From positions 1 through 9,389 of the forward strand of contig JAHFTU010000037.1 in NCBI GenBank assembly GCA_023269295.1: 9,389 nt of DNA. Direction: 5' to 3'. Both the position numbers and the translations under genes were made by a program. Below are positions 1-5,673 of this stretch, piece by piece. Every line of letters starts with the position of its first letter. Position 1 is the stretch's first letter. This DNA is from Candidatus Woesearchaeota archaeon. GTDB lineage: Archaea; Nanobdellota; Nanobdellia; Woesearchaeales; UBA10216. Under the pieces are notes generated by a model. It made no database searches and was not told the DNA's origin. It saw only the letters and a list, made by a program, of their open reading frames with translations.

Positions 1-1
1 C

Positions 2-133
2 TGCCGAAGGTGCGGCCAGCGCACACTCACGCTCAGAGGAAGGACCTGCGCAAGCTGCGGGTTCGGCTCCTCGCCAAAAATGAGAAGCTACAAGTGGCAG
101 AAGGTCAGGAAGAAGAGCGTGATGTTAAGGTAA
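2..133 (+). CDS. rpl37e: 50S ribosomal protein eL37, 3' part only
   Basis: This is the C-terminal 43 residues of eL37, a small zinc-ribbon protein of the archaeal and eukaryotic large ribosomal subunit; the 5' end lies outside the window. The visible part opens with CRRCG and continues to CASCG, giving a CX2C-X11-CX2C zinc-binding pattern, followed by the family-typical KMRSYKW and a basic tail ending at TAA 131-133. The N-terminal part usual in eL37 would lie upstream of base 1. The frame starting at base 1 is also open to 150 but codes for nothing recognisable. The gene marks the organism as archaeal and fixes the left edge as core chromosome. Confidence 0.93.
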   Translation, partial: CRRCGQRTLTLRGRTCASCGFGSSPKMRSYKWQKVRKKSVMLR

Positions 134-202
134 ATTTTGTGGTTTTGTAAGCTTCCAATTTCTTAAAGAACTTTTATACTAAAAGCCATTAAAATAATAA
201 GC

Positions 203-210
203 TTTATAAA
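203..210 (+). promoter_or_regulatory. TATA box of the helical-protein gene
   Basis: TTTATAAA, in a very AT-rich stretch, is centred 26-27 bp before the ATG at 233. That is the usual archaeal TATA-to-start-site distance, so the transcript probably begins at or next to the start codon (leaderless). No Shine-Dalgarno motif precedes the ATG, which fits. Confidence 0.6.
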
Positions 211-232
211 TTTAACAAAGAATTTATTAAGA

Positions 233-1342
233 ATGGTATCAGCAAATGCATTATTATTGGAACAAATTCTTGCTGAAGAGCCTCAAAGAAAAATGGACCT
301 TCTACATTTTATATGGCACGAGGGTGCAAGAGGCGAAGTTGGAGATGCCTATATTGCTGAGCTTGAGCACCGTTTGGCAAGTTTATCTCAAACGCAAGGC
401 GATTTTTGGCGGACGATGGAAGCGGAGAATGTTGCTTTCGAAATCTATCTGGTTGCCAAAAGGGAAGCGGATACTGCACTGCAAGAGGGCAAGATGGGAA
501 GGGTATTATCAATGTATAAAACGGCTGCTACCACCCTGAGTGAACGTCAGTTGAATAGGCTGCCAGAGGTATTAAAAGAAATAAATATTGATGAAGTTAC
601 TGAAGCTGTTCTTGGAATTCTAACAGAAAAAGAAGCCGGACTACATGCACGAGGAGTGAAAAAGGAAGAAATGTTGATTGATTACTCGCTTAATCTAGCT
701 ATAGCAAATATAACTGCATGGCATGAAACCCAGAAAGGTAACTACTCCGGAGCTTTAGCTGAGTACCTGAGACGTCAAGCCTTTTTAAAGGCTTTTGAAT
801 TTGTAAAGGACTTACCAAATGAAGTCAGACAACAACTTGGAGCACAGGCTGTTGAAACTATAGAGCGCTCCGGTTATTACGAGAATGCTCTTGAGATGGC
901 TGTTGTTGTTGGAGACCAGCAGAAAGCCAAGGACTTAGCCCAAAAGGTTATAGGTCCTGATTACCAAATTAATACTGGAAGAAAGGTAGAAATAGCGCAA
1001 CAGTTCGGGCTGACCAGTAACACAAGCCTTGTAAGGCAAGTTGAAGAAACGGTTACACGAACATTGTCAGAATTGTCAGAATCAGTGGCTAATGTAAAGG
1101 AACGCCAGCTAAGACCAGGGGAGGCGGGCAAGAGGGCAGAACAGTTATATCAGAAATTAATGCCTGTTGGAGAACAGGTTGTGCGCCCACTTCTAATTGC
1201 GGCAACTGACTGGTATTTGGCAGCTAAAGAATATGGAGATGCTCACAGGACAGCAGCATTAAGCGGTCACCCCAAAGCACGTTGGCTTGGCACGTTAATG
1301 AATTATGTTGGCAACAATTCCCCCCAAAAAGATGCGCATTAG
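233..1342 (+). CDS. Hypothetical all-helical protein (TPR-like solenoid?)
   Basis: I do not recognise the family of this 369-residue protein. It has no signal peptide or membrane segment and looks cytoplasmic. The composition is helix-rich throughout. Several stretches resemble TPR-like helical hairpins with small-residue and aromatic spacing: about 167-190 (KGNYSGALAEYL), 213-237 (SGYYENALEMA) and 326-350 (YLAAKEYGDAHRTAAL). This suggests a scaffold or protein-binding solenoid, but the repeats are too loose to assign. Residues 262-300 are polar and coiled-coil-like. ATG 233 is supported by the TATA box about 26 bp upstream. A hand-counted line (601-660) is 43% GC, lower than a tmk line at 60%, so it may be an accessory gene. 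It is transcribed alone and converges on the TumE module. Confidence 0.75.
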   Translation: MVSANALLLEQILAEEPQRKMDLLHFIWHEGARGEVGDAYIAELEHRLASLSQTQGDFWRTMEAENVAFEIYLVAKREADTALQEGKMGRVLSMYKTAATTLSERQLNRLPEVLKEINIDEVTEAVLGILTEKEAGLHARGVKKEEMLIDYSLNLAIANITAWHETQKGNYSGALAEYLRRQAFLKAFEFVKDLPNEVRQQLGAQAVETIERSGYYENALEMAVVVGDQQKAKDLAQKVIGPDYQINTGRKVEIAQQFGLTSNTSLVRQVEETVTRTLSELSESVANVKERQLRPGEAGKRAEQLYQKLMPVGEQVVRPLLIAATDWYLAAKEYGDAHRTAALSGHPKARWLGTLMNYVGNNSPQKDAH

Positions 1343-1357
1343 GCTCACTTAACTTTT

Positions 1358-1417
1358 CTAGAACTCCTCATAAAACTTACTAGCCACAGGAACCTTCTGC
1401 CCCTGGTAGTGGCTGCT
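1358..1417 (-). pseudogene. dcd: Orphan 3' tail of dcd
   Basis: Read on the minus strand this encodes SSHYQGQKVPVASKFYEEF and a TAG stop, matching the last 19 residues of the intact Dcd (2160-2101) at 17 of 19 positions. At DNA level 50 of 60 bases agree, including an unbroken 26-base run (1362-1387 against 2105-2130). The five differing sense codons that keep the same amino acid, plus a changed stop codon (TAG against TGA), account for 7 of the 10 differences. It begins 4 nt past the TumE stop, has no start codon of its own, and has no frame damage. I infer that it is the displaced original end of dcd left behind when the TA cassette entered. Confidence 0.9.
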
Positions 1418-1421
1418 GCAC

Positions 1422-1787
1422 TTAAATCTTTTCTCTTGCAAAGTTCAGAAACTCTCTTAAGGCAACTTCAGGTTTATCGTCAAGCTCGCTTTCTTTCACA
1501 TCTCCCTCAGAGCCGTCGTGGAAGTGCTTTGGGAAAGTCTTTATGCCTTCGTGCTTTTTGTGGGGTGCGTTGTCATGCCGGAAGATTTTGCCATCTTTTC
1601 TCTGCCAGTGGTAGGAATATTTCCTGTCGCCGAGCCAGACCTCCAGGAACGAATTGTCAACGAAATATATCCTGAGGCTTTTTGCCGTGTTTAAAGGTCC
1701 TCTGACGACAGAAGCAGAAACAACAACGTCAGGAAATTCCTGCAGGGCAATACTCTTTAGCTTGAGGTACGTAATTTCTGCATCCAA
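1422..1787 (-). CDS. tumE: TumE/DUF6516-family toxin of a TA module
   Basis: This 121-residue protein has the conserved pattern I associate with the TumE (DUF6516) toxin family: YSYHWQR at 57-63, RHDNAPH at 70-76 and FPKHFHDGSEGDV at 85-97. The family is annotated as the toxin half of TA pairs; the His/Asp-rich motifs suggest a catalytic site, but I would not state its chemistry. The start is TTG at 1787: an in-frame TAG lies immediately upstream, and AAGGTGG sits 7 nt before the TTG. The gene overlaps the upstream antitoxin by 31 nt, so translation is probably coupled. Its stop codon is followed after 4 nt by the orphan dcd tail. Confidence 0.82.
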   Translation of the reverse strand: MDAEITYLKLKSIALQEFPDVVVSASVVRGPLNTAKSLRIYFVDNSFLEVWLGDRKYSYHWQRKDGKIFRHDNAPHKKHEGIKTFPKHFHDGSEGDVKESELDDKPEVALREFLNFAREKI

Positions 1788-2050
1788 CTATTAGCCACCT
1801 TAACTTTTTTTTCCAAGTTTTCCCAGTAGATGAGCTGTTCCCAGGCCGGGCGCTCCTCTGCCTCTCCGCTTTCTATCCTGCTTTTCAGCTCCTTTATGCT
1901 TGACACTCTAAACTGGACTTTAATCTTCAGAATCTCTGCAGACGCATCTCTAAGCTCTTTTTCCAGGAAAACCTGTATGCTTTCATCCAGGATTTTTCTT
2001 TCCGGCATTTCCAATTCTTTTGACAGCTCGCTCAACAAAGACTTTATCAT
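1757..2050 (-). CDS. Antitoxin partner of the TumE-type toxin
   Basis: This is a 97-residue, highly charged, helix-rich protein placed and overlapped as an antitoxin (first gene, with the toxin start inside its 3' end). Residues about 1-35 (starting MIKSLLSELSKELEMPERK) could form a short DNA-binding or dimerisation region. Residues 62-86 (GEAEERPAWEQLIYWENLEKK) carry the PAWE...WE.L element that I recall from small archaeal antitoxins paired with TumE-like toxins; it probably wraps the toxin. It shows no clear helix-turn-helix, so I do not use the name TumA. ATG 2050 lies 27 bp from a TATA box, implying a leaderless mRNA. The gene is co-oriented with dcd, 50 nt downstream of it. Confidence 0.72.
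   Translation of the reverse strand: MIKSLLSELSKELEMPERKILDESIQVFLEKELRDASAEILKIKVQFRVSSIKELKSRIESGEAEERPAWEQLIYWENLEKKVKVANSWMQKLRTSS
1795..1801 (-). promoter_or_regulatory. Shine-Dalgarno site deciding the TTG start of the TumE toxin
   Basis: AAGGTGG on the minus strand, 7 nt before TTG 1787, complements the CACCTCC-type 3' end of archaeal 16S rRNA. It lies inside the antitoxin gene and supports a TTG start coupled to antitoxin translation. Confidence 0.6.
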
Positions 2051-2056
2051 AGTTAA

Positions 2057-2066
2057 AGTTTAAACT
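2057..2066. promoter_or_regulatory. Short palindrome between TATA box and antitoxin start, possible operator
   Basis: AGTTTAAACT is a perfect 10-bp palindrome lying between the TATA box (2073-2081) and the start codon at 2050. A repressor bound here would block transcription initiation, as expected for TA autoregulation. The site is short and AT-rich, so chance is a real alternative. Confidence 0.3.
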
Positions 2067-2072
2067 AAGCCA

Positions 2073-2081
2073 GTATAAAAA
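2073..2081 (-). promoter_or_regulatory. TATA box of the TumE TA module
   Basis: TTTTTATAC on the minus strand, preceded by a purine-rich AAAGG (a possible BRE), is centred about 27 bp from ATG 2050. The module therefore has its own promoter rather than depending on dcd read-through. Confidence 0.6.
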
Positions 2082-2100
2082 CCTTTAGCTCAAAATTCCT

Positions 2101-2160
2101 TCAAAACTCCTCATAAAACTTACTAGCCACCGGCTCTTTCTGCCCCTGATAATGGCTGCC
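2101..2160 (-). repeat. Direct repeat: intact dcd tail, homologous to 1358-1417
   Basis: The last 60 bases of dcd are the partner of the orphan tail on the far side of the TA module, in direct orientation (50/60 identical). The two copies bracket the whole toxin-antitoxin cassette like left and right attachment-site arms. Confidence 0.9.
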
Positions 2161-2661
2161 CAATCCTTTCGAGCCGTAGGGCTTGTCAACCGGAGTAGTC
2201 ATCTGCGTGAATGAAATCTGGCCAATCTTCATCTTGTAGTACAAAGTTATTGGCAGTGGGGAAACGTTGCTCAGCTCCAAAGTCAGGTTGCCTTCCCAGC
2301 CGGGGTCAACAAACCCTGCTGTGCTATGAATAAGAAGGCCAAGGCGGCCAAGTGAGCTCTTGCCCTCAATGCTGCCTGCAATGTCATCAGGAAGCTTGAT
2401 CCACTCCAAAGTGCTTGCGAGTATGAATTCACCGGGGTGAAGCATAAGCGGCTCATCATCCTTAATCTCAACAGTCCGCATCAGGTCGTCCTGCTTGTTC
2501 CTCACGTCAATCATGGCATGCTGTGACTTATTGAAGAGAAGGAACTTATTGTCAAGGTGAACATCCACGCTTGAAGGCTGGATGCAGTCTTCAAAGTAGG
2601 GCCTTATGACAATTTTGCCAGACTTTATGGCTTCCTTGATGCTTTTGTCACTCAACAACAT
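2101..2661 (-). CDS. dcd: dCTP deaminase
   Basis: Dcd deaminates dCTP to dUTP, or directly to dUMP in bifunctional archaeal forms, supplying the precursor of dTMP. The protein is 186 residues, normal for the trimeric dUTPase-fold family. Visible signatures are IQPSSVDVHL (27-36), GKSSLGRLGL (100-109, active-site Ser/Arg) and AGFVDPGWEGNLTLEL (115-130), where E129 is the expected catalytic glutamate. The end is GSHYQGQKEPVASKFYEEF. The gene starts 21 nt after the kinase stop, with a weak AAAGGGA before the ATG, so the two form one operon. No separate dUTPase is present here; whether this Dcd also cleaves dUTP cannot be decided by eye. Its 3' end is duplicated beyond the neighbouring TA module. 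Confidence 0.95.
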   Translation of the reverse strand: MLLSDKSIKEAIKSGKIVIRPYFEDCIQPSSVDVHLDNKFLLFNKSQHAMIDVRNKQDDLMRTVEIKDDEPLMLHPGEFILASTLEWIKLPDDIAGSIEGKSSLGRLGLLIHSTAGFVDPGWEGNLTLELSNVSPLPITLYYKMKIGQISFTQMTTPVDKPYGSKGLGSHYQGQKEPVASKFYEEF

Positions 2662-2682
2662 ATGAAATTTCCCTTTCTTTTA

Positions 2683-3270
2683 TTACTTCTTTGCTGCAAT
2701 AGCCGCTGAAGCTATTTTCATCTTTATCTCGCCAAGAACCCTTTCAATTTCCTTATAAAGCTTTTTGTAGTCTAAATCGTTTGTTACCGTAAAATCAGCT
2801 GCCTTGATGCACGCTGCGAGCTGCTGGTCAGTTTCCTTGCCGGCCATCTCCCTTTTCTCCTGGACAAGAAACTCGCTGAAAGATTTAGGGTCACGCTCAG
2901 AGTTCCTTTTCCTGGCTCTCCCATAACGGATGTCAACTGGAGCATCAACAGAAACCATGTAAAAATCCTTGAATTCCCTCAGCGCGGCAATCTCGCCAGG
3001 GTTTCTTATGCTGTCAACTACGGCGCTTGCCACGCTCGGAGCGCCCCTAAGCCGCTTTATCGCAAGCTCAGCAAGGAAAGCTGGGCCATACTTCTTCCGC
3101 AACTGGTTGCCGGCACTCGTAAGGTTGTCCCTGGTTGCGGGTATGCCTTTCTCGCGAAGCAAAAGCCGCAGCTCGTCAGAAAGCGAGTAGTACTGGAACC
3201 CCTTGCCAATGAGGTATTCAGCCACAGTGCCCTTGCCGGCAGCATAGGTTCCTGTAAGTCCGATTATCAT
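2683..3270 (-). CDS. P-loop nucleotide kinase (dNMP kinase / UPF0200-like)
   Basis: This 195-residue protein belongs to the NMP-kinase/dephospho-CoA-kinase-like P-loop group. It has a Walker A GTYAAGKGT at 7-15, LSDELRLLLRE at 30-40, a DSIRNPGE motif at 86-93 after a hydrophobic strand (Walker-B-like position), and a basic lid-like segment RARKRNSERDP at 118-128. The order LSDELR, GNQLRKKYG, DSIRNPGE resembles the kinase-like domain that precedes the deaminase domain in some dCMP/dCTP deaminases, and UPF0200 of archaea. With dcd 21 nt downstream, a deoxynucleotide substrate is likely, but the exact one is unknown. ATG 3270 lies about 26 bp from its TATA box (leaderless). The C-terminus is Ala/Lys-rich. 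Confidence 0.8.
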   Translation of the reverse strand: MIIGLTGTYAAGKGTVAEYLIGKGFQYYSLSDELRLLLREKGIPATRDNLTSAGNQLRKKYGPAFLAELAIKRLRGAPSVASAVVDSIRNPGEIAALREFKDFYMVSVDAPVDIRYGRARKRNSERDPKSFSEFLVQEKREMAGKETDQQLAACIKAADFTVTNDLDYKKLYKEIERVLGEIKMKIASAAIAAKK

Positions 3271-3292
3271 TCTATTGCCTATTGTGCAGTGA

Positions 3293-3300
3293 TTATAAAT
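3293..3300 (-). promoter_or_regulatory. TATA box of the kinase-dcd operon
   Basis: ATTTATAA on the minus strand is centred 26-27 bp from ATG 3270, predicting a leaderless transcript. It lies only a few bases from the TATA box of the opposite-strand thyX-like gene. Confidence 0.6.
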
Positions 3301-3303
3301 AGT

Positions 3304-3311
3304 TTTTTATA
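3304..3311 (+). promoter_or_regulatory. TATA box of the thyX-like gene
   Basis: TTTTTATA is centred about 29 bp before ATG 3337, giving a start site next to that ATG. This is why ATG 3337, not the upstream GTG 3289, is chosen as the start. Confidence 0.55.
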
Positions 3312-3336
3312 TTTCGGCTGCAGCGGCGTACTGGCT

Positions 3337-4989
3337 ATGGCAGACGCTTTTACAGAAGAAGAAAAAAGGATTCTTGAGCCATACTTCACTAATCTGGACA
3401 AGCCGATTTTCGCTTTTACCTCAAAGGTGCCAGAGGAAGTCGTTGCAGTCCTATTCTCAAAATACAGCCGCTCACCCCACAGCATCCGCAAGAACTTTCT
3501 TGACCTTGTGAAAGACCCTGAGTCGGGATTCAAGGGCATACTGGACAGCGTTGGAAGCGCAGGAAGCAATGACGCCTTTGCTGCCGCCCTGACAAAGGCA
3601 AGAGATTTTTTCCGCAGAATCCTAGTGGAATACGGCGATGACTCTGTCGGGGAGCTTGGTATGGCCCACATTGCATGCGAGGATGTTTCGCAGATTGCTG
3701 CAAAAGCAATTGAATCAGCGCGGCTGACCTCGCCGCTTGAGAAATCAACAAGGTATGTTGTCTTTGACAAGGGCAAATACCACAAGCCCTCTGCAATAAT
3801 GAATTCAAAATTCCGGGCAGAATATGCTGCGCTGTGCGATGAGCTGTTTGAGACTTACAGCGGCGAGATTGAGCCCACAAAGGCATTTGTCAGGGAAAAG
3901 TGGCCGATTGCAGAGTTTGACTTCAACGGCAGGAAAATCAGCCAGATGACGGATGAGGCAGAGATAAAAAGGACCAGAACAGCGTACGAATCTTCTGTAA
4001 GGGCAAAGGCGCTTGATGTCCTGAGGTATTACCTTCCTGCAGCCACTGTGACAAACATAGGCATAACCGCAAACGGCAGGGCCTTTGAGTACCTCATATC
4101 AAAGCTGCTGAGCGATGAGCTCGAGGAAATCAGGGAAATTGGGAAGCTGATGCACGACGAGCTGTCAAAAGTCATCCCCTCGCTTGTCAAAAGGGCAGCG
4201 CCAAGCAATTACCTCATTGAAACAAAAAAAGGCATGCGAACATTTGCAGCCGCAAAATTAAGCGGCATGAAAATCAAAAAACAGCCGACAGTGACTCTCG
4301 TCAAATACGAAAAAAATGCCGAGGTTGATGTTGTTGCAGCAGCCCTGTACCAGTTCTCGCACCACCCGCTTTCGCAGCTCCAAAAGGCAGCAAAGAAAAT
4401 GACTGCTGAAGAAAGGATGAAGGCTATTGATGAGTACATGGGAAGGAGGAGCAACCGCAGGGAGAGGCCCTTGAGGGCAGCTGAGGCGGCGTACTACCAG
4501 TTTGACGTGCTCAGCGATTACGGCGCTTACAGGGACTTGCAGAGGCACAGGGTAATGACACAAATCCCGCAACTGCTCACGGTTGAGCACGGTTATGATA
4601 CCCCACCCGAGATTATTGAGGCTGGATTTGGAAGCCAGTTCAGCAAGTGCATGAAAAAAGCCGCGGCTGTTTACAGGAAAATTGCTGCGGAGATGCCGCT
4701 TGAGGCACAATACGCTGTGCCGCTGGCTTACAGGATAAGGTACATCATGCAGTTCAACCTCAGGGAGGCCTACCACTTTATCGAGCTGCGAAGCACGCCG
4801 CAGGGCCACCCAAGCTACAGGCGTGTTGTTCAGGAAATGTTCAGGCAGATACAAGCAGTACACCCGACACTTGTGCATTACATGAAGTTTGTCAACATGG
4901 ACGAGATGGATGCGCTCGGCAGGCTGAAGTCAGAGCTGAGAACACAGGAAAAACTGGACGCGCTGGCCAGAAAAGAGAAAAATATTTAA
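3337..4989 (+). CDS. thyX: Tandem-domain FAD-dependent thymidylate synthase-like protein
   Basis: ThyX makes dTMP from dUMP with FAD, NADPH and methylene-folate. Ordinary ThyX is about 220-250 residues; this protein is 550 and looks like two ThyX-fold halves. The N half (about 1-290) has EYGDDSVGELGMAHI (98-112), SAR-X7-STRY (127-140) and NGRAFEYLI (246-254). The C half (about 330-520) has DLQRHRVMTQIPQ (400-412), NLREAYHFIELR (474-485) and a ThyX-like end. The RHR triad survives only in the C half and the following S-x-R-Y only in the N half. The start is ATG 3337, set by the TATA box; GTG 3289 would lie upstream of transcription start. Neighbours dcd and tmk fit dTTP synthesis, but the divergent motif leaves catalysis unproven. 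A duplicate of its 3' end follows vapC. Confidence 0.78.
   Translation: MADAFTEEEKRILEPYFTNLDKPIFAFTSKVPEEVVAVLFSKYSRSPHSIRKNFLDLVKDPESGFKGILDSVGSAGSNDAFAAALTKARDFFRRILVEYGDDSVGELGMAHIACEDVSQIAAKAIESARLTSPLEKSTRYVVFDKGKYHKPSAIMNSKFRAEYAALCDELFETYSGEIEPTKAFVREKWPIAEFDFNGRKISQMTDEAEIKRTRTAYESSVRAKALDVLRYYLPAATVTNIGITANGRAFEYLISKLLSDELEEIREIGKLMHDELSKVIPSLVKRAAPSNYLIETKKGMRTFAAAKLSGMKIKKQPTVTLVKYEKNAEVDVVAAALYQFSHHPLSQLQKAAKKMTAEERMKAIDEYMGRRSNRRERPLRAAEAAYYQFDVLSDYGAYRDLQRHRVMTQIPQLLTVEHGYDTPPEIIEAGFGSQFSKCMKKAAAVYRKIAAEMPLEAQYAVPLAYRIRYIMQFNLREAYHFIELRSTPQGHPSYRRVVQEMFRQIQAVHPTLVHYMKFVNMDEMDALGRLKSELRTQEKLDALARKEKNI
4923..4965 (+). repeat. Direct repeat: thyX tail segment, homologous to 5674-5716
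   Basis: These 43 bases encode LKSELRTQEKLDAL near the ThyX C-terminus and match the segment after the vapC stop at 35 of 43 positions, starting with 15 identical bases. The two copies flank the VapBC module in direct orientation. Confidence 0.88.
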
Positions 4990-4990
4990 A
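4983..4990 (+). promoter_or_regulatory. TATA box of vapBC
   Basis: TATTTAAA overlaps the thyX stop codon and lies about 34 bp before ATG 5021, predicting a start site near 5012 and a leader of under 10 nt. It overlaps the left end of the palindrome at 4988-5009. Confidence 0.5.
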
Positions 4991-5009
4991 GTATTACGCG
5001 TAATACTTT
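4988..5009. promoter_or_regulatory. 22-bp perfect palindrome, candidate VapB operator
   Basis: The site is an uninterrupted inverted repeat with half-site AAAGTATTACG meeting CGTAATACTTT and no spacer. It covers the region between the TATA box and the expected transcription start of vapB. AbrB-type VapB antitoxins usually bind such promoter palindromes with their toxin to repress the operon. A 22-base exact palindrome is very unlikely by chance in a window this size. Confidence 0.7.
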
Positions 5010-5020
5010 GTAGGATAAAG

Positions 5021-5251
5021 ATGAGCGAAACAAAGGTAACGTCTAAATTTCAAACTACAATCCCCTTGAAGATAAGGGACTTTTTAGGCGTAAAGCCGGG
5101 GAAGGAAGTCGAGTGGCATATCGTTAAAGGACTAGTTGTTGTTGATTCAGCTAGAAAAATAGAGCACCCCGTAAAGTTCCTCACATCTCAAATTAAGCTG
5201 GATATTGATGCAGTTAAACTTGTAAAAAACGCAAGAGCAGATTTTAAATGA
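5021..5251 (+). CDS. vapB: AbrB/SpoVT-type antitoxin VapB
   Basis: This 76-residue protein has an N-terminal swapped-hairpin AbrB domain (about 4-46): KVTSKFQTTIPLKIRDFLGV, then KPGKEVEWHIVKGLVVV. That domain dimerises and binds DNA. The C-terminal part (about 47-76) is charged and should bind and block the VapC toxin. The gene overlaps vapC by 4 nt (ATGA), a standard coupled TA arrangement. A 22-bp palindrome 12 nt before the start is the likely binding site. The module is on the same strand as thyX, 31 nt after its stop. Confidence 0.9.
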   Translation: MSETKVTSKFQTTIPLKIRDFLGVKPGKEVEWHIVKGLVVVDSARKIEHPVKFLTSQIKLDIDAVKLVKNARADFK

Positions 5252-5673
5252 TATATGTTGATACAAACGTAATCATATATGCTGTTGCCAATGATGCAAA
5301 ATACGGGGCTGCTTGCAAGCGAATACTTTTGGATTTGGAGACTGACAAATTAAAAGCGTGCGCTTCTGTGCTTGTTCTAGTTGAGACAATTAACGTGCTG
5401 ACTAAAATTAACAAGTTACTTAACGTGGCTGGCAAGGCAGAGCTTGACATTCGAAAGAACATTGATGCCATACTCTCGCTCCCAATCGTTTGGTTTGACT
5501 TGAATTTTCTGGTAATTAAAAGGGCTGCAGAATACAAATACAAAGTATCGGGTGTTGATTACGTCCATATTGCATCCATGGAATTAAACTCTGTCAGCGA
5601 GCTTATATCAGCGGATAAAGAGATTGACAAGGTCGGCGCCATAAAAAGAGTGGATCCGTTAAAATATGCATGA
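5248..5673 (+). CDS. vapC: PIN-domain ribonuclease toxin VapC
   Basis: This 141-residue PIN-domain protein is the toxin of a VapBC pair; VapC proteins are Mg-dependent endoribonucleases that typically cut tRNA, rRNA or mRNA. The expected acidic active-site set is complete: D5 in YVDTNVIIY, E46 in VLVLVETINV, D104 in SGVDYVHIA and D123 in ISADKEID, so the toxin should be active. The ATG overlaps the vapB stop (ATGA). A hand-counted line (5401-5460) is 40% GC against 60% for a tmk line, hinting at a different origin from the nucleotide genes. Its TGA is followed with no gap by the orphan thyX tail. Confidence 0.92.
   Translation: MIYVDTNVIIYAVANDAKYGAACKRILLDLETDKLKACASVLVLVETINVLTKINKLLNVAGKAELDIRKNIDAILSLPIVWFDLNFLVIKRAAEYKYKVSGVDYVHIASMELNSVSELISADKEIDKVGAIKRVDPLKYA

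Noticed and set aside
1..150. Open frame from base 1 to TAA 150
   Set aside because: The neighbouring frame (2-133) encodes an unmistakable eL37 zinc ribbon; the base-1 frame is a shadow.
1320..1332. Poly-A/poly-C run as a terminator for the minus-strand TA operon
   Set aside because: It lies inside the coding sequence of the opposite gene and has only five consecutive T on the minus strand; not enough to call.
1409..2063. Plus-strand frames of 88 and 77 codons across the TumE module
   Set aside because: They are antisense to the TumE motifs and to the antitoxin; they are Ser/Cys/Arg-rich shadow translations.
1358..2160. Dcd tail repeats read as terminal repeats of an insertion sequence
   Set aside because: The repeats are direct, coding, diverged by synonymous changes and equal to a host gene end; there is no transposase or inverted termini between them.
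3289..3336. GTG-initiated extension of the thyX-like protein by 16 residues
   Set aside because: It runs through the thyX TATA box and lies upstream of the predicted transcription start; the added residues look non-coding, and ATG 3337 has correct promoter spacing.
3279..3886. Two long minus-strand frames (168 and 118 codons) over the thyX 5' half
   Set aside because: They overlap coding ThyX and each other, with no domain and no start signal.
4258..4878. 206-codon minus-strand open frame within thyX
   Set aside because: It is antisense to conserved ThyX motifs (RHR and NLREAYHFIELR), with no promoter and no recognisable product; an artefact of codon bias.
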